Assembly (NCBI RefSeq): GCF_018881505.1
Contig: NZ_JACVQC010000001.1
Span: 2,029,927-2,093,926, forward strand
From: Polynucleobacter sp. UK-Mo-2m-Kol15
Lineage (GTDB): Bacteria > Pseudomonadota > Gammaproteobacteria > Burkholderiales > Burkholderiaceae
Length of the DNA stretch: 64,000 bases
Direction: 5' to 3'
Notes under the pieces: model-generated
The model's database searches: none
Told to the model about the DNA's origin: nothing
Seen by the model: the letters and a program-made list of their open reading frames with translations, nothing else
In this document: piece by piece, positions 14,393 through 24,564 of the stretch
Position numbering within the stretch: position 1 is the first letter of the stretch
Layout of the letters: every line of letters starts with the position of its first letter
Position numbers and translations under genes: made by a program

Positions 14393-14623
14393 ATGGTCGT
14401 ATCAAAATGGGGAAATAGCCTTGCCATTCGTCTACCCGCTCAAGTAGTCGAATTTTTAGACCTGAAAGAAGGAGACGACATTGAGGTTCATGTCGCGGAT
14501 AAAAAGCATTTCCAAGTTAAGAAGAAGCCTTCTTTACAGGATAGGATTCAAAGTTTGAGAAAATTTCGTGGTCGTATGCCCGCGGATTTTCACTTTGACA
14601 GATCTGAATTAAATGAACGCTAA
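14393..14623 (+). CDS. AbrB/MazE-family antitoxin (VapB-type)
   Basis: DNA-binding antitoxin expected to neutralise the adjacent PIN toxin. An ATG at 14384 touches the AGGAG ribosome-binding site, so the second ATG at 14393 (MVVSKWGNS), nine bases after it, is the likelier start, giving 76 residues. The N-terminal 45 residues are a swapped-hairpin AbrB domain (KWGNSLAIRLPAQVVEFLDLKEGDDIEV pattern in outline). The C-terminal 30 residues, ending in RGRMPADFHFDRSEL, are the usual toxin-binding tail. Its last 11 bases overlap the toxin start, so translation is coupled. It sits between the island boundary and rpoD. Confidence 0.9.
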   Translation: MVVSKWGNSLAIRLPAQVVEFLDLKEGDDIEVHVADKKHFQVKKKPSLQDRIQSLRKFRGRMPADFHFDRSELNER

Positions 14624-15017
14624 GAAGATATTTTTTGATACCAACACCCTACTTTATTTACTATCATCAGATACAAAAAAAGCAGACTGGGTTAGTCAAA
14701 ATTTACAGCAATCAAACGTGATAAGCGTTCAAGTACTTAATGAATTTACTTCTGCCAGCATTAGAAAAATAAAAATATCTAATAGTGAACTAGATGAATT
14801 TTTGGATCTATTTACGTCTACATTCAACGTAAGATTGCTTGATATAGATACTTTTGAAACCGGATTGATGGTATCCAGACGATATGGATACCATCATTAT
14901 GATTCAATGATTATTGCTGCAGCCCTACAAGCTGGCTGTGAAAAACTATACTCAGAAGATATGCAGCACCGGCAAATAATTGATAAAAGACTACAAATCA
15001 TGAATCCTTTTTTATAA
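14613..15017 (+). CDS. PIN-domain toxin (VapC-type ribonuclease)
   Basis: Endoribonuclease toxin of 134 residues; VapC toxins cut tRNA or rRNA when free of antitoxin. The acidic active-site set is intact: Asp9 (FFDTNTLLY), Glu44 (VLNEFTS), Asp97 (HHYDSMI) and Asp116 (YSEDM). Length is normal for the family. The start overlaps the antitoxin gene by 11 bases. The stop lies 29 bp from the convergent end of rpoD with no clear terminator between. The pair may be stable chromosomal cargo or a relic of an island element. Confidence 0.92.
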   Translation: MNAKKIFFDTNTLLYLLSSDTKKADWVSQNLQQSNVISVQVLNEFTSASIRKIKISNSELDEFLDLFTSTFNVRLLDIDTFETGLMVSRRYGYHHYDSMIIAAALQAGCEKLYSEDMQHRQIIDKRLQIMNPFL

Positions 15018-15045
15018 GGAATTCACGATATTCAACTATTGGCAA

Positions 15046-17631
15046 TCAATCCTCTTCGAGGAAAGTCTTGAGTTTGTCGCTGCGGCTTGGATGACGCATT
15101 TTTCTTAAGGCCTTGGCTTCAATCTGACGAATACGCTCACGAGTAACGTCAAACTGTTTACCAACTTCTTCAAGAGTATGGTCTGTGCTCATCTCAACAC
15201 CAAAGCGCATACGTAATACTTTTGCTTCGCGTGGTGTTAAGGAATCGAGAACATCCTTAACCACATCGCGCATAGAGTCATGCAATGCTGCTTCAGCTGG
15301 AGCTAGAGTATTACCGTCCTCAATAAAGTCACCTAAATGAGAATCCTCATCGTCACCAATTGGTGTTTCCATGGAGATTGGCTCTTTTGCGATCTTCATA
15401 ATCTTGCGAATCTTGTCCTCAGGAATCTCCATCTTGAGCGCTAATGTTGCAGCGTCTGGCTCATGACCAGTTTCTTGCAAGATTTGACGGCTAATGCGAT
15501 TCATCTTATTGATCGTCTCGATCATATGAACTGGAATACGGATCGTACGGGCTTGGTCAGCAATAGAACGGGTAATCGCCTGACGGATCCACCAGGTTGC
15601 ATAAGTGGAGAACTTATAACCACGACGGTATTCAAACTTATCTACTGCCTTCATCAATCCGATATTGCCCTCTTGAATTAAGTCTAAGAACTGCAAACCG
15701 CGGTTAGTGTATTTCTTAGCAATCGAGATTACCAAGCGTAAGTTAGCAACAGTCATTTCACGTTTCGCTTCACGCGCACGCTTCTCACCAGCAATCATCT
15801 GCTTGTTTACTTCTTTTAATTCTGGGAGTGGTAATACAACACGCGTCTGAATATCGATCAACTTCTGCTGTAATTCCTGAATGGCTGGAACGTTACGCTG
15901 CAACAATGCTGTATAGGGCTTGTTTTCTTTGAGTAGCTTATTTACCCACTCTAAGTTCATCGACATCTTCGGGAAGTCTTTTAATACTTCGCCACGATTA
16001 ACGCCCACTTTATCTACCAACAAGCTCACAATACCGCGCTCGAGTTTCCAAACTTGGTCTACTTGTGAGCGCATGGTGTCGCATAACTTCTCAACACTCT
16101 TTGCAGTCAAACGGAAACCAAGCAACTCCCCACGAATAGCTTCTTGTGCCTTGATATACGCTGGACAGTTATAGCCCTCTTTATCAAAAGCACGGCGCAT
16201 CTTGTCAGCCTGGGTGCGCACAATTGCAAACTTCTCTAAAGAGATTTGTTTCAATTCCTCTAATTGCTTGGCGTTAGCTGTAGCAGCACCGCCGCCACCA
16301 CCGCCTTCATCATCGCCACCTTCTTCATCACCCTCTTCAGCATCTGGGTCAACTTCTGGCTCTTCCGGCCCAAGCTTAATATCTTCGGCGTTAGGATCAA
16401 CTAATCCATCCACGAACTGATCAATCTCTATCTCGCCACTGGCAATCTTATCTACGTTAGTTAAGATCTCACCAATGGTGACTGGGCAAGCAGCTAAAGC
16501 CATCACCATGTCTTTCAGGCCAGCCTCAATCTTCTTCGCAATGACGATCTCGCCTTCGCGAGTTAGCAAATCGACTGTACCCATTTCGCGCATATACATA
16601 CGCACTGGATCGGTAGTACGACCGAACTCTGAATCAACAGTAGCTAAAGCGGCCTCTGCTTCTTCTTCGGCCTCTTCTTCGGAAGTGGTTGCTGAGGCAT
16701 TTTCATTCAGGAGAAGTGTTTCAGCATCTGGAGCTTGCTCATACACGGTAATGTTGATGTCGTTTAAGAGGCTAATCAATGTTTCTAAAGCATCCGCATC
16801 AGACAACTCATCGGACATCACGTCATTCATTTCGCCATGAGTTAAATAACCCTTGGACTTACCCATCTTTATCAATGTCTTTAGACGGGTACGGCGTAGT
16901 TCTTGCTGCTCTTCAGAGCCCAACTGCTGCGCTGCGAATTCTTTTAGGAGTGCTTTCTCTTTTGCCTTACGCTCGCGCGCTTTTTGACGATCCGTCAATA
17001 CTGGCTCAGCACCTTCTGCAGGAGCATCAGCTTTTGGCTTACGACCTTTTTTTACCTCTTCAGTCGCTACAAGCTCAGCTTCCACCTCAACTGCTTTTGC
17101 TTTTTTGCCCTTAACCTCTTTTGCTGGCTGAATCTCTTTTGCTGCCTTAGTTTCTTTAGCAGGCTTAGCTGGCTTTTCTGCTACAGGCTTAGGAGCTGCA
17201 GCCGCTTTACCTTTTTTAGGAGCTTCTACTTTTGCTGTCGGCTTAGCTACAGTTTTCGTTGCTGGCTTGGCTGGGGTTTTTACTGCCGGCTTAGCCGCCT
17301 TTACAGGAGCTTTCACTGGCTTAGCGGGTGCTTTTGCTGCTGGCTTAGCTACCTTTACAGCTTTCATCACTGGCTTAGCGGGTGCTTTTGCTGCTGGCTT
17401 AGCCACTTTAGCTGGGGCTTTTACAGACTTAGCTGCTTTGGCGGGAGCCTTTGCCGCTGGTTTGGAAGGCGCTTTTGCTTTTACTGCTGGCTTAGCTGCT
17501 TTGGCCGGAGCCTTTGCTTTGGTCGCTGGCTTAACCGGCGCCTTGGCTTTTGCTACTGGCTTAGCTGGTGCTTTTGCTTTTACTGCTAGCTTTGCTGATT
17601 TAGCGGCTGGTTTTTTCTTGGTATTAGGCAT
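15046..17631 (-). CDS. rpoD: RNA polymerase primary sigma factor RpoD with histone-H1-like N-terminal extension
   Basis: Housekeeping sigma-70 that directs RNA polymerase to -10/-35 promoters. Length 861 residues against about 613 in E. coli. The surplus is mostly residues 1 to about 215, a low-complexity Ala/Lys/Pro tail of repeated AKAPAKP-like units as in histone H1. Region 1.1 follows (near 240-310), then an acidic Gly-rich insert ([14 protein letters not shown], near 440). Region 2 is complete to about residue 703 ([20 protein letters not shown]) and region 4.2 is the [22 protein letters not shown] near 826-845. It is the last gene of the rpsU-yqeY-dnaG-rpoD block; 223 bp before it without a gene probably hold its own promoter. 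Confidence 0.97.
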   Translation of the reverse strand: MPNTKKKPAAKSAKLAVKAKAPAKPVAKAKAPVKPATKAKAPAKAAKPAVKAKAPSKPAAKAPAKAAKSVKAPAKVAKPAAKAPAKPVMKAVKVAKPAAKAPAKPVKAPVKAAKPAVKTPAKPATKTVAKPTAKVEAPKKGKAAAAPKPVAEKPAKPAKETKAAKEIQPAKEVKGKKAKAVEVEAELVATEEVKKGRKPKADAPAEGAEPVLTDRQKARERKAKEKALLKEFAAQQLGSEEQQELRRTRLKTLIKMGKSKGYLTHGEMNDVMSDELSDADALETLISLLNDINITVYEQAPDAETLLLNENASATTSEEEAEEEAEAALATVDSEFGRTTDPVRMYMREMGTVDLLTREGEIVIAKKIEAGLKDMVMALAACPVTIGEILTNVDKIASGEIEIDQFVDGLVDPNAEDIKLGPEEPEVDPDAEEGDEEGGDDEGGGGGGAATANAKQLEELKQISLEKFAIVRTQADKMRRAFDKEGYNCPAYIKAQEAIRGELLGFRLTAKSVEKLCDTMRSQVDQVWKLERGIVSLLVDKVGVNRGEVLKDFPKMSMNLEWVNKLLKENKPYTALLQRNVPAIQELQQKLIDIQTRVVLPLPELKEVNKQMIAGEKRAREAKREMTVANLRLVISIAKKYTNRGLQFLDLIQEGNIGLMKAVDKFEYRRGYKFSTYATWWIRQAITRSIADQARTIRIPVHMIETINKMNRISRQILQETGHEPDAATLALKMEIPEDKIRKIMKIAKEPISMETPIGDDEDSHLGDFIEDGNTLAPAEAALHDSMRDVVKDVLDSLTPREAKVLRMRFGVEMSTDHTLEEVGKQFDVTRERIRQIEAKALRKMRHPSRSDKLKTFLEED

Positions 17632-17854
17632 TTATTAGCACTTACTCACGTTACTGATGATTGTTCTCGACTGATTAAATGCAGCCACTTTGTCCACTTG
17701 CCCCAAATTTCTTCAAAATAAAGCGCAAGTGGCTGAATTAAATCGGTTTTTTTCTGGGAATAGAGGATTATAGTCGATTGCGGCTTTTTTACCCCCTGCC
17801 ATACTCAAAAGATGGGGCAAATTTCGGGTTTTTCTAGGGCTAAATCAGAAAATT

Positions 17855-19804
17855 CTAAGAGAATTTCAATCTTTCGCCCAACTCGCGGTATCGAGCACGA
17901 TCTTGCTCTGTTGCGGTACTAGCAGCTATCTTTTGAGCAATTTCCGTCATTTCTGTTTTCAAATGGGTCAGTTCAAGCTTTTTGAAGGCCCCCTCAAGGT
18001 CGGCAATCGCACCTTCGAGATCTAAATCCGAACCCATCACTCGCTTTCTAAGTACCTCATATAGCGGAGCTAATTCGCTCCGAGATAACTGATCCTGAAA
18101 CAAGGCAAATGCTCCAGCACCCACCGTTGGCGGCTTACCATTTTCACCGGGAATCAATTCAATCTGGTCGCATTGAGCTAATAAATCCTTCATGAGCTCT
18201 AAGGCTTTTTCTGAGCGTAACTCAGACGCCTGCAAAGCTAGTGCTCGCTTGTTGGTATCCAAGGCTTTTCCTAGGTGCGGGAACTGAATCAACACTCGCA
18301 ACATCTGCTCCGCCAAATCTGTGGGAGCCTGAGGGGGTGAAATATTTAATACGGGGGCTCTTTTCGCCGAACCTTTAGAGACTTGCCAAGGTGCGCCCTG
18401 CGTTCTGTTACCACTATTGGCTTGCACAAAGTTAGGTACGCGTTGACTTATACCTGCATAAGAACCTTGCGGCACTGGTGGGGGTATGACAGTTAAGCCG
18501 CAGAAGGATTCCAATTCTGCTGGCGTTGAATTTGTGCGAATAGCCAGCTCACGTAAAATTTGTGTACGCAGAGCAATTGGCGGCATAGATAGCAGCAATG
18601 GTTTTGCTGCATGATGCGTTTGCGCTCTTCCTTCCGGAGTTGTCAACTCATGGTCTTGGCTGGCAATCTTGAAGAAGAAGCTCGAGATCGACATGGCCTC
18701 TTTGATCACCTTCTCAAAGGCAGGAGCGCCATAGGCTCGTACATAACTATCAGGATCATGCTCAGTTGGCAAGAACAAGAAACGAATCTCTTTATCATCG
18801 GACATCAAGGGTAGACATGCCTCTAATGCACGTTGGGCGGCGCGCTGACCTGCGGAGTCGCCATCAAAAGAAAATACAATGCGATCAGTTTGGCGCAATA
18901 ACATGCGCACATGATTCGCAGTACAAGCCGTCCCTAAAGTAGCTACCGCATTCGGAAAGCCTAGCTGTGCGAGTGCCACCACATCCATATAACCCTCACA
19001 TACAAGAACGAACTCTTGAGAGCGGATGGCTTGTCTTGCCTCGAACAATCCATAGAGCGTATTGCCCTTAGAAAATAGTGGTGTCTCTGGAGAATTTAAA
19101 TACTTTGGCTCGCCTTGATCCAAGATGCGCCCACCAAATCCAATCGTCTGCCCTTTAGGGTTACGAATCGGAAACATGATGCGATCACGGAAGCGGTCAT
19201 AGCGACGCGCTGTTTGATTGCTATCACCTTGCTCACTCTGAATCAGTAAACCACCCTCAAGCAAAGTCTTTGCCACTTCATCATTGGCATAAGTGCCAAA
19301 AACTGCTTCAAGACCTTGCCAACCATCGGGTGCATATCCCAAGGCGTAGCGTTTAGCGATCTCACCTGTGAGACCGCGCCCCTTGAGATATTCCACTGCA
19401 CGTGGTGCGACTTTGAGTTGCTGACGATACCAATCAGCGGCGGCACTCATGACTTCACTCAATGCCATAGTCTGCTGTTGGCGCGCAATATCATTGGCAG
19501 TGCGTTCTTCACGTGGCACATCCAAGCCTGCAGAACGCGCCAAGTCTTCAATGGCATCTACATAACCAAGGCCCGAGTACTCCATGAGAAAACTAATGGC
19601 AGACCCATGCGCACCACAACCAAAGCAGTGATAGAACTGTTTGGTGGGTGATACTGAAAATGAGGGGGATTTCTCAGAATGAAAGGGGCACAAACCTTGA
19701 AAGTTCGCGCCCGCTTTTTTTAACTTTACGTGCTGCCCAACCACATCCACGATGTCGATCCGATTTAACAAATCAGCAATAAAGGATTGAGGTATGAGAG
19801 CCAT
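17855..19804 (-). CDS. dnaG: DNA primase
   Basis: Makes the RNA primers for the lagging strand at the replication fork. 649 residues. The N-terminal CHC2 zinc finger has Cys39, His42, Cys60 and Cys63 (CPFH and CFGCG). The Toprim catalytic core shows CEGYMDVVAL and SFDGDSAGQRA. The C-terminal 150 residues are the DnaB helicase-binding domain. Length is slightly above the E. coli protein (581), the extra lying in a Pro/Gln/Ser-rich linker around residues 440-500. The gene follows yqeY at 53 bp and precedes rpoD, the classic macromolecular-synthesis order. Confidence 0.98.
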   Translation of the reverse strand: MALIPQSFIADLLNRIDIVDVVGQHVKLKKAGANFQGLCPFHSEKSPSFSVSPTKQFYHCFGCGAHGSAISFLMEYSGLGYVDAIEDLARSAGLDVPREERTANDIARQQQTMALSEVMSAAADWYRQQLKVAPRAVEYLKGRGLTGEIAKRYALGYAPDGWQGLEAVFGTYANDEVAKTLLEGGLLIQSEQGDSNQTARRYDRFRDRIMFPIRNPKGQTIGFGGRILDQGEPKYLNSPETPLFSKGNTLYGLFEARQAIRSQEFVLVCEGYMDVVALAQLGFPNAVATLGTACTANHVRMLLRQTDRIVFSFDGDSAGQRAAQRALEACLPLMSDDKEIRFLFLPTEHDPDSYVRAYGAPAFEKVIKEAMSISSFFFKIASQDHELTTPEGRAQTHHAAKPLLLSMPPIALRTQILRELAIRTNSTPAELESFCGLTVIPPPVPQGSYAGISQRVPNFVQANSGNRTQGAPWQVSKGSAKRAPVLNISPPQAPTDLAEQMLRVLIQFPHLGKALDTNKRALALQASELRSEKALELMKDLLAQCDQIELIPGENGKPPTVGAGAFALFQDQLSRSELAPLYEVLRKRVMGSDLDLEGAIADLEGAFKKLELTHLKTEMTEIAQKIAASTATEQDRARYRELGERLKFS

Positions 19805-19857
19805 CAGTAGTGGATGAGGCTGAGTTTTTAGATGTGCAGTTTTAGCTTATTTTTAAC

Positions 19858-20304
19858 TTACTTCGTAAGCGCAACTTTGACTAAACCAGAAACTTTGCCC
19901 ATATCGGCTTTACCAGCTAGCTGACCTTTGAGAACGCCAATGACTTTACCCATATCTTGCGGACCAGCGGCGCCTGTCGATGCAACTGCTGCAGCTACGG
20001 CCGCTTCTACTTCTGCATCGGATAACTGCGCAGGCAAATAATCTTGGAGAATGACCATCTCGGCCGCCTCAATTGCAACTAAATCATCACGGTTTGCTTT
20101 TTCAAATTGAGAGATAGAGTCTTTACGTTGCTTAATCATCTTCTCAACGGTAGCGATCACACTCGCATCATCCATCACAATACGATCATCCACTTCACGC
20201 TGCTTGATAGCCGCCAATAAAAGACGAATTGTTCCAAGGCGCGCTACTTCTTTTGCACGCATCGCGTTTTTCATATCTTCGGTGATTTGATCTTTCAGAC
20301 TCAT
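19858..20304 (-). CDS. yqeY: GatB/YqeY domain protein
   Basis: 148 residues, all of the YqeY domain, which resembles the tRNA-binding tail of GatB, the amidotransferase subunit that corrects mischarged tRNA. Typical segments are MSLKDQITEDMKNAMRAKE, RLGTIRLLLAAIKQREVD and MGKVIGVLKGQLAGKADMG in outline. The exact role of the free-standing protein is unsettled. It stands between rpsU and dnaG, a position conserved in many proteobacteria, and a terminator separates it from rpsU, so it may have its own promoter or depend on read-through. Confidence 0.93.
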   Translation of the reverse strand: MSLKDQITEDMKNAMRAKEVARLGTIRLLLAAIKQREVDDRIVMDDASVIATVEKMIKQRKDSISQFEKANRDDLVAIEAAEMVILQDYLPAQLSDAEVEAAVAAAVASTGAAGPQDMGKVIGVLKGQLAGKADMGKVSGLVKVALTK

Positions 20305-20353
20305 AGCATTTTTCCCGGTATTCAGTATCTAATAAATTGCTGGTGATTCAAAA

Positions 20354-20388
20354 GGAAAAAACCCGCTGCGTTTCACCGTCAGCGGGTT
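20354..20388 (-). terminator. Terminator downstream of rpsU
   Basis: Stem ACCCGCTG / CAGCGGGT with an 11-base loop, followed on the minus strand by six T. It lies about 37 bp after the rpsU stop and before yqeY, so it limits rpsU transcripts and reduces read-through into yqeY-dnaG-rpoD. This resembles the terminator between rpsU and dnaG known in other proteobacteria. Confidence 0.85.
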
Positions 20389-20424
20389 TCAAAGCCTCTC
20401 GGTGAGGAGAGCTTTTAAATTCGA

Positions 20425-20637
20425 TTAGTAAAGCTTTTTAGGCAACATCTGGCTGCGAATACGCTTGTAATGGCGTTTAGCAGCAGCAGCCTTCTTACGC
20501 TTACGTTCAGCCGTTGGCTTCTCGTAGAACTCGCGGGCACGCAAGTCTGTCAAAAGACCATTTTTTTCAATGGTGCGCTTGAAACGGCGCAATGCCACTT
20601 CAAAAGGTTCGTTCTCACGGAGGCGGACTGTAGTCAT
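20425..20637 (-). CDS. rpsU: 30S ribosomal protein bS21
   Basis: 70-residue, very basic protein of the small ribosomal subunit, needed for efficient initiation on natural messages. It begins [21 protein letters not shown] in outline and continues with the family's typical [20 protein letters not shown] segment. Length is standard. It is divergent from tsaD with 77 bp between the two starts, and its transcript ends at the hairpin at 20354-20388. Confidence 0.97.
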   Translation of the reverse strand: MTTVRLRENEPFEVALRRFKRTIEKNGLLTDLRAREFYEKPTAERKRKKAAAAKRHYKRIRSQMLPKKLY

Positions 20638-20714
20638 ACTTGTTTAACTCGTATATGCTCGAAAAATATCGAAAAATTAACTGAAATGCGATTCTAGCAC
20701 GACCAAGCAAAAAA

Positions 20715-21788
20715 ATGATTGTTTTAGGTATAGAAACTTCTTGTGACGAGACCGGGGTGGCCCTATACAACACCACCCCCTGGGAAAACCACGCCCCAGC
20801 CCATCAGGGCATCCTAGGTCAGGCTCTGCACTCACAAATCGCTATGCACCGGGATTATGGGGGTGTTGTCCCTGAATTAGCTTCTAGAGACCATATACGA
20901 CGCGTTTTGCCCCTTTTAGATGATGCTTTAGAGGAAGCCGGGCTCCAATTAAAGGATATTGACGCCGTAGCCTACACCCAAGGTCCTGGATTAGCGGGTG
21001 CTTTGCTTGTGGGCAGTGCTTTTGCGAAATCCCTAGCCCAAGGCCTGAACTTACCCTCGATTGGGGTTCATCACCTCGAAGGTCACCTGCTTTCACCGCT
21101 TTTAGGTCTCACCGTACCGGAATTCCCCTTTATTGCCCTACTGGTTTCGGGTGGGCATACCCAGTTAATGCTGGTGAGCGGGGTTGGTAAATACCAACTT
21201 CTAGGGGAAACCTTAGACGACGCCGCTGGCGAAGCCTTCGATAAAACCGCCAAATTACTGGGCTTAGATTATCCGGGCGGAGCTGCCATCTCCAAGTTAG
21301 CAGAAAAAGGTCAATCTGGACGATTTGATTTACCAAAACCAATGCTCCATTCAGGGGATTTAGACTTTTCCTTCTCTGGACTCAAAACAGCGGTTCTCAA
21401 CCAGGTGAAAAAATTTGAAGCCTTGAAGATTACTGATTCTGAAGAAATTGCGACCTTTCATGCGGATCTTGCGCGAAGCTTTGTTGATTCGCTGGTAGCA
21501 GTATTAGTCAGTAAGTCAGAGAAAGCACTCAAACAAACCGGCTGCAAACATATAGTTCTTGCAGGCGGCGTAGGGGCAAATTTGCAATTGCGCACCGCCC
21601 TCAATGCCAGCGCTAAAAAGAATCAATTTCAAGTGCACTACCCGCCAGTCGATCTATGTACCGATAACGGCGTAATGATTGCTTTTGCTGGCGCACTGCG
21701 CATGCTTGCAGAAAACAATGGTTCAACTACTTCAGGTGCTTTTGACATCAAACCCCGATGGGATTTGGCAAGCAATAATCTTGCTTAG
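20715..21788 (+). CDS. tsaD: tRNA N6-threonylcarbamoyladenosine synthase subunit TsaD
   Basis: Transfers threonylcarbamoyl to A37 of tRNAs reading ANN codons, together with TsaB and TsaE. 357 residues. The ASKHA-type start [17 protein letters not shown] and the metal-binding His pair His120 and His124 (HHLEGH) are present; GGVGAN near residue 284 belongs to the nucleotide site. Length is as expected. The rpsU-tsaD divergent pair is common in proteobacteria. The stop is followed after 2 bp by the convergent end of folE2. Confidence 0.97.
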   Translation: MIVLGIETSCDETGVALYNTTPWENHAPAHQGILGQALHSQIAMHRDYGGVVPELASRDHIRRVLPLLDDALEEAGLQLKDIDAVAYTQGPGLAGALLVGSAFAKSLAQGLNLPSIGVHHLEGHLLSPLLGLTVPEFPFIALLVSGGHTQLMLVSGVGKYQLLGETLDDAAGEAFDKTAKLLGLDYPGGAAISKLAEKGQSGRFDLPKPMLHSGDLDFSFSGLKTAVLNQVKKFEALKITDSEEIATFHADLARSFVDSLVAVLVSKSEKALKQTGCKHIVLAGGVGANLQLRTALNASAKKNQFQVHYPPVDLCTDNGVMIAFAGALRMLAENNGSTTSGAFDIKPRWDLASNNLA

Positions 21789-21790
21789 GG

Positions 21791-22618
21791 CTATTTAGTA
21801 AGACTAATCTTAGCGTAGGCGCTGTGATTATGAATCGACTCAAAGTTCTCAGCTTCAACTACTAAAGACAAAATACGATCATTACCTTTTAGTTGACCAG
21901 CCACATCACGCACCAAGTCTTCTACAAACTTTGGATTGTCATAAGCGCGCTCGGTAACCCATTTCTCATCAGGGCGTTTGAGCAAACCCCACAACTCACT
22001 AGAAGCCTGACTCTCAGCGGCAGCAACTAAATCCTCCACCGTCATCTTGGTCTGCGGATCTAAATCTACAGACATCGTCACATGAGAGCGTTGATTATGC
22101 GCACCGTACTCAGAAATCTCTTTGGAGCAAGGGCACAAACTCATGACTGGGACTACAGCACGGAGATTTAATTCAACATCGATTGCACTAGACGTATTTT
22201 GTTTTGCTTTTGCAGTCCAAGTCACTTCGTAATCCATCAAACTCTCCACACCAGATACAGGCGCGGCTTTTTTTACGAAATGTGTATAGGTAAATTGAAT
22301 ACGACCTTCGCTCGCATTGAGTAATGGCAGCATCTCGCGCACCATGGCAACTAAAGATGCGCTATCGATAGGTTCATTGTGTTTTTGTAAGAGTGCAATA
22401 AAGCGGGACATGTGTGTGCCCTTCACATGCGCAGGCAAAGCGACATCCATCTCAAAATTACCAACGGCTGGCATTACACCTGTCTGAGTACGTATGCTCA
22501 AGGGATGACGCAAACCACGAATCCCCACCTGCTCAATTGGCAAGGCGCGCTCATCATGCGAGGACTGTATATCCGGCATGGTTTGCGGTTTGAGAAAGGC
22601 GGTATTGATGTCGTTCAT
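21791..22618 (-). CDS. folE2: GTP cyclohydrolase FolE2
   Basis: Type IB GTP cyclohydrolase I, which makes dihydroneopterin triphosphate for folate. The ATG at 22618 (MNDINTAFLK) is preferred over 22636, giving 275 residues. FolE2 hallmarks are the CPCSKEISEYGAHNQRS stretch with the metal-binding Cys, and CYS-rich core strands followed by ERAYDNPKFVEDLVRD. FolE2 can work with metals other than zinc, so it is often kept for zinc shortage; no Zur site was identified. It is the last gene of xseB-ispA-dxs-folE2, 25 bp after dxs. Confidence 0.95.
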   Translation of the reverse strand: MNDINTAFLKPQTMPDIQSSHDERALPIEQVGIRGLRHPLSIRTQTGVMPAVGNFEMDVALPAHVKGTHMSRFIALLQKHNEPIDSASLVAMVREMLPLLNASEGRIQFTYTHFVKKAAPVSGVESLMDYEVTWTAKAKQNTSSAIDVELNLRAVVPVMSLCPCSKEISEYGAHNQRSHVTMSVDLDPQTKMTVEDLVAAAESQASSELWGLLKRPDEKWVTERAYDNPKFVEDLVRDVAGQLKGNDRILSLVVEAENFESIHNHSAYAKISLTK

Positions 22619-22643
22619 AACTCTATTTTCAAGCAAAAATGAC

Positions 22644-24551
22644 TTATTTGCCTGCGTCCACAGAATTTGCAGTAGTTTTCACTGGAAAACGTAGGGAAAT
22701 GGCCTTTGCAATGCCCTCGGAGTCCAAGCCGCACTTGCGCATCAAAAGTTGGTAATCGCCATGCTCTATGAATTGATCTGGAAGGCCTAGTTGTAATAGG
22801 GGCTTATTGATATCCATCGCAGAGAGCGCCTCTAAGCAGGCGCTACCAGCACCCCCCTGAACTGCACCATCTTCAATCGTCACAAAGTAATCATGGTCTT
22901 GAGCCAGGGATTTGAGAAGCTCCAGATCCAGCGGCTTTACAAAACGCATATTCGCAACGGAGGCATCGATTTGCTCAGCCACTTCGAGCGCCGGATAAAG
23001 CAAGGTACCAAAAGCCAAAATCGCTATCCGCTGACCAGCAGGAGCGCTGGATTTACGCCGCACTTCACCTTTACCTAAGGGAACAGTACGCAATTCTTTT
23101 GAAGGTATAGTTCCGACACCAGCACCGCGTGGATAGCGCACTGCGCTTGGGTGAGGCTGGTGGAAAGCGGTTGTCAATAAATCACGGCACTCGGCTTCGT
23201 CAGCCGGCGTCAAGACCAACATATTGGGGATGCAGCGAAGATATGGAATATCGTATGCACCTGCATGAGTTGCACCATCTGCCCCAACTAAACCAGCACG
23301 ATCAAGCGCAAACAGTACCGGAAGATCCTGAATCGCTACATCATGAATAAGTTGATCGTAAGCACGTTGTAAGAAGGTTGAATAGATCGCTACCACCGGC
23401 TTCATACCTTCGCATGCCATACCTGCAGCAAAAGTCACCGCATGCTGTTCAGCAATACCGACGTCGTAATAACGCTTAGGGAAGTTCTTTTCAAACTCCA
23501 CGAGACCAGAGCCCTCGCGCATTGCTGGCGTGATACCAATTAACAATGGGTCGGCATGCGCCATATCGCACAACCATTCACCAAACACTTGAGTAAAGGT
23601 TTTTGGAGAAGGGGTAGCGAACTTCTTAATACCCTCCTCTGGATTAAATTTGCTTGGCCCGTGATACAGAACTGGATCTGCTTCGGCTAACTCATAGCCT
23701 TGACCCTTACGAGTCACTACGTGCAAAAACTGCGGGCCGCCGCCCTCAAGCGCTAAGCGGCGTACGTTTTGCAGCATCGGAATGAGAGCATCTAAATCAT
23801 GACCATCGATTGGTCCAAAGTAATTAAAACCAAACTCTTGAAAGATAGTTGATGGTGAGACCATACCCTTTGCATGATCTTCCAAGCGTTTTGCAAACTC
23901 ACGCAATGGGGGAGCAATTGATAAAACACTATCAATCCCTTTTTTCGTGGCTGAGTAAATATTGCCACTCAATAATCTGGCGAGATGCCGATTCAATGCA
24001 CCTACGGCTGGCGAAATCGACATATCGTTGTCGTTCAAAATAACTACTAATGGCAAGTCGTCGTAAACGCCTGCATTATTCATCGCTTCAAATGCCATAC
24101 CGCCAGTCATAGCACTATCGCCAATCACAGCAACCGCAACTTGCCGCTCCCCTTTGGTTTGGAAAGCACGCGCCATTCCCATGGCCGCCGAAATACTCGT
24201 AGAAGAATGGCCCGTACCAAAAGCATCGTATTCACTTTCAATGCGTCGTGGAAAACCAGATAAGCCATCAAACTGACGCAAAGTATTCATACGCTCACGC
24301 CGACCAGTCAGAATTTTATGTGGGTAACTTTGATGGCCCACATCCCACACAATTCGATCTTGCGGCGTATCAAAGACATAGTGCAGAGCAATCGATAGCT
24401 CAACTGTTCCTAGGTTCGAGGAAAGATGCCCGCCCGTTTTGGAAACAGAATCCAATACAAACTGACGTAACTCATCTGCGAGAACAGGCAACTGCTCGCG
24501 AGGAAGTTTTTTTAAATCTGCAGGTGAGTGAATAGAATTTAAAGTCATCAA
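22644..24551 (-). CDS. dxs: 1-deoxy-D-xylulose-5-phosphate synthase
   Basis: First enzyme of the MEP isoprenoid pathway: joins pyruvate and glyceraldehyde 3-phosphate using thiamine diphosphate. 635 residues, a normal length. The ThDP-binding stretch [22 protein letters not shown] (given in outline) ends in NDNDMSIS, and the transketolase central domain has the conserved [12 protein letters not shown] and [15 protein letters not shown] segments. It lies directly after ispA (13 bp), so the operon links the first step of isoprenoid synthesis with prenyl chain building. Confidence 0.98.
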   Translation of the reverse strand: MMTLNSIHSPADLKKLPREQLPVLADELRQFVLDSVSKTGGHLSSNLGTVELSIALHYVFDTPQDRIVWDVGHQSYPHKILTGRRERMNTLRQFDGLSGFPRRIESEYDAFGTGHSSTSISAAMGMARAFQTKGERQVAVAVIGDSAMTGGMAFEAMNNAGVYDDLPLVVILNDNDMSISPAVGALNRHLARLLSGNIYSATKKGIDSVLSIAPPLREFAKRLEDHAKGMVSPSTIFQEFGFNYFGPIDGHDLDALIPMLQNVRRLALEGGGPQFLHVVTRKGQGYELAEADPVLYHGPSKFNPEEGIKKFATPSPKTFTQVFGEWLCDMAHADPLLIGITPAMREGSGLVEFEKNFPKRYYDVGIAEQHAVTFAAGMACEGMKPVVAIYSTFLQRAYDQLIHDVAIQDLPVLFALDRAGLVGADGATHAGAYDIPYLRCIPNMLVLTPADEAECRDLLTTAFHQPHPSAVRYPRGAGVGTIPSKELRTVPLGKGEVRRKSSAPAGQRIAILAFGTLLYPALEVAEQIDASVANMRFVKPLDLELLKSLAQDHDYFVTIEDGAVQGGAGSACLEALSAMDINKPLLQLGLPDQFIEHGDYQLLMRKCGLDSEGIAKAISLRFPVKTTANSVDAGK

Positions 24552-24564
24552 ATCTTCAGTAATC

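Noticed and set aside
15046..17631. Long open frames antisense to rpoD, including Phe/Ser/Leu-rich ones near 17 kb
   Set aside because: Produced by the Ala/Lys/Pro codon repeats of rpoD read on the other strand.
16990..17631. Repetitive DNA that could be mistaken for a CRISPR or minisatellite
   Set aside because: The repeats are in frame and irregular, encode the AKAP-type tail of RpoD and have no constant spacers.
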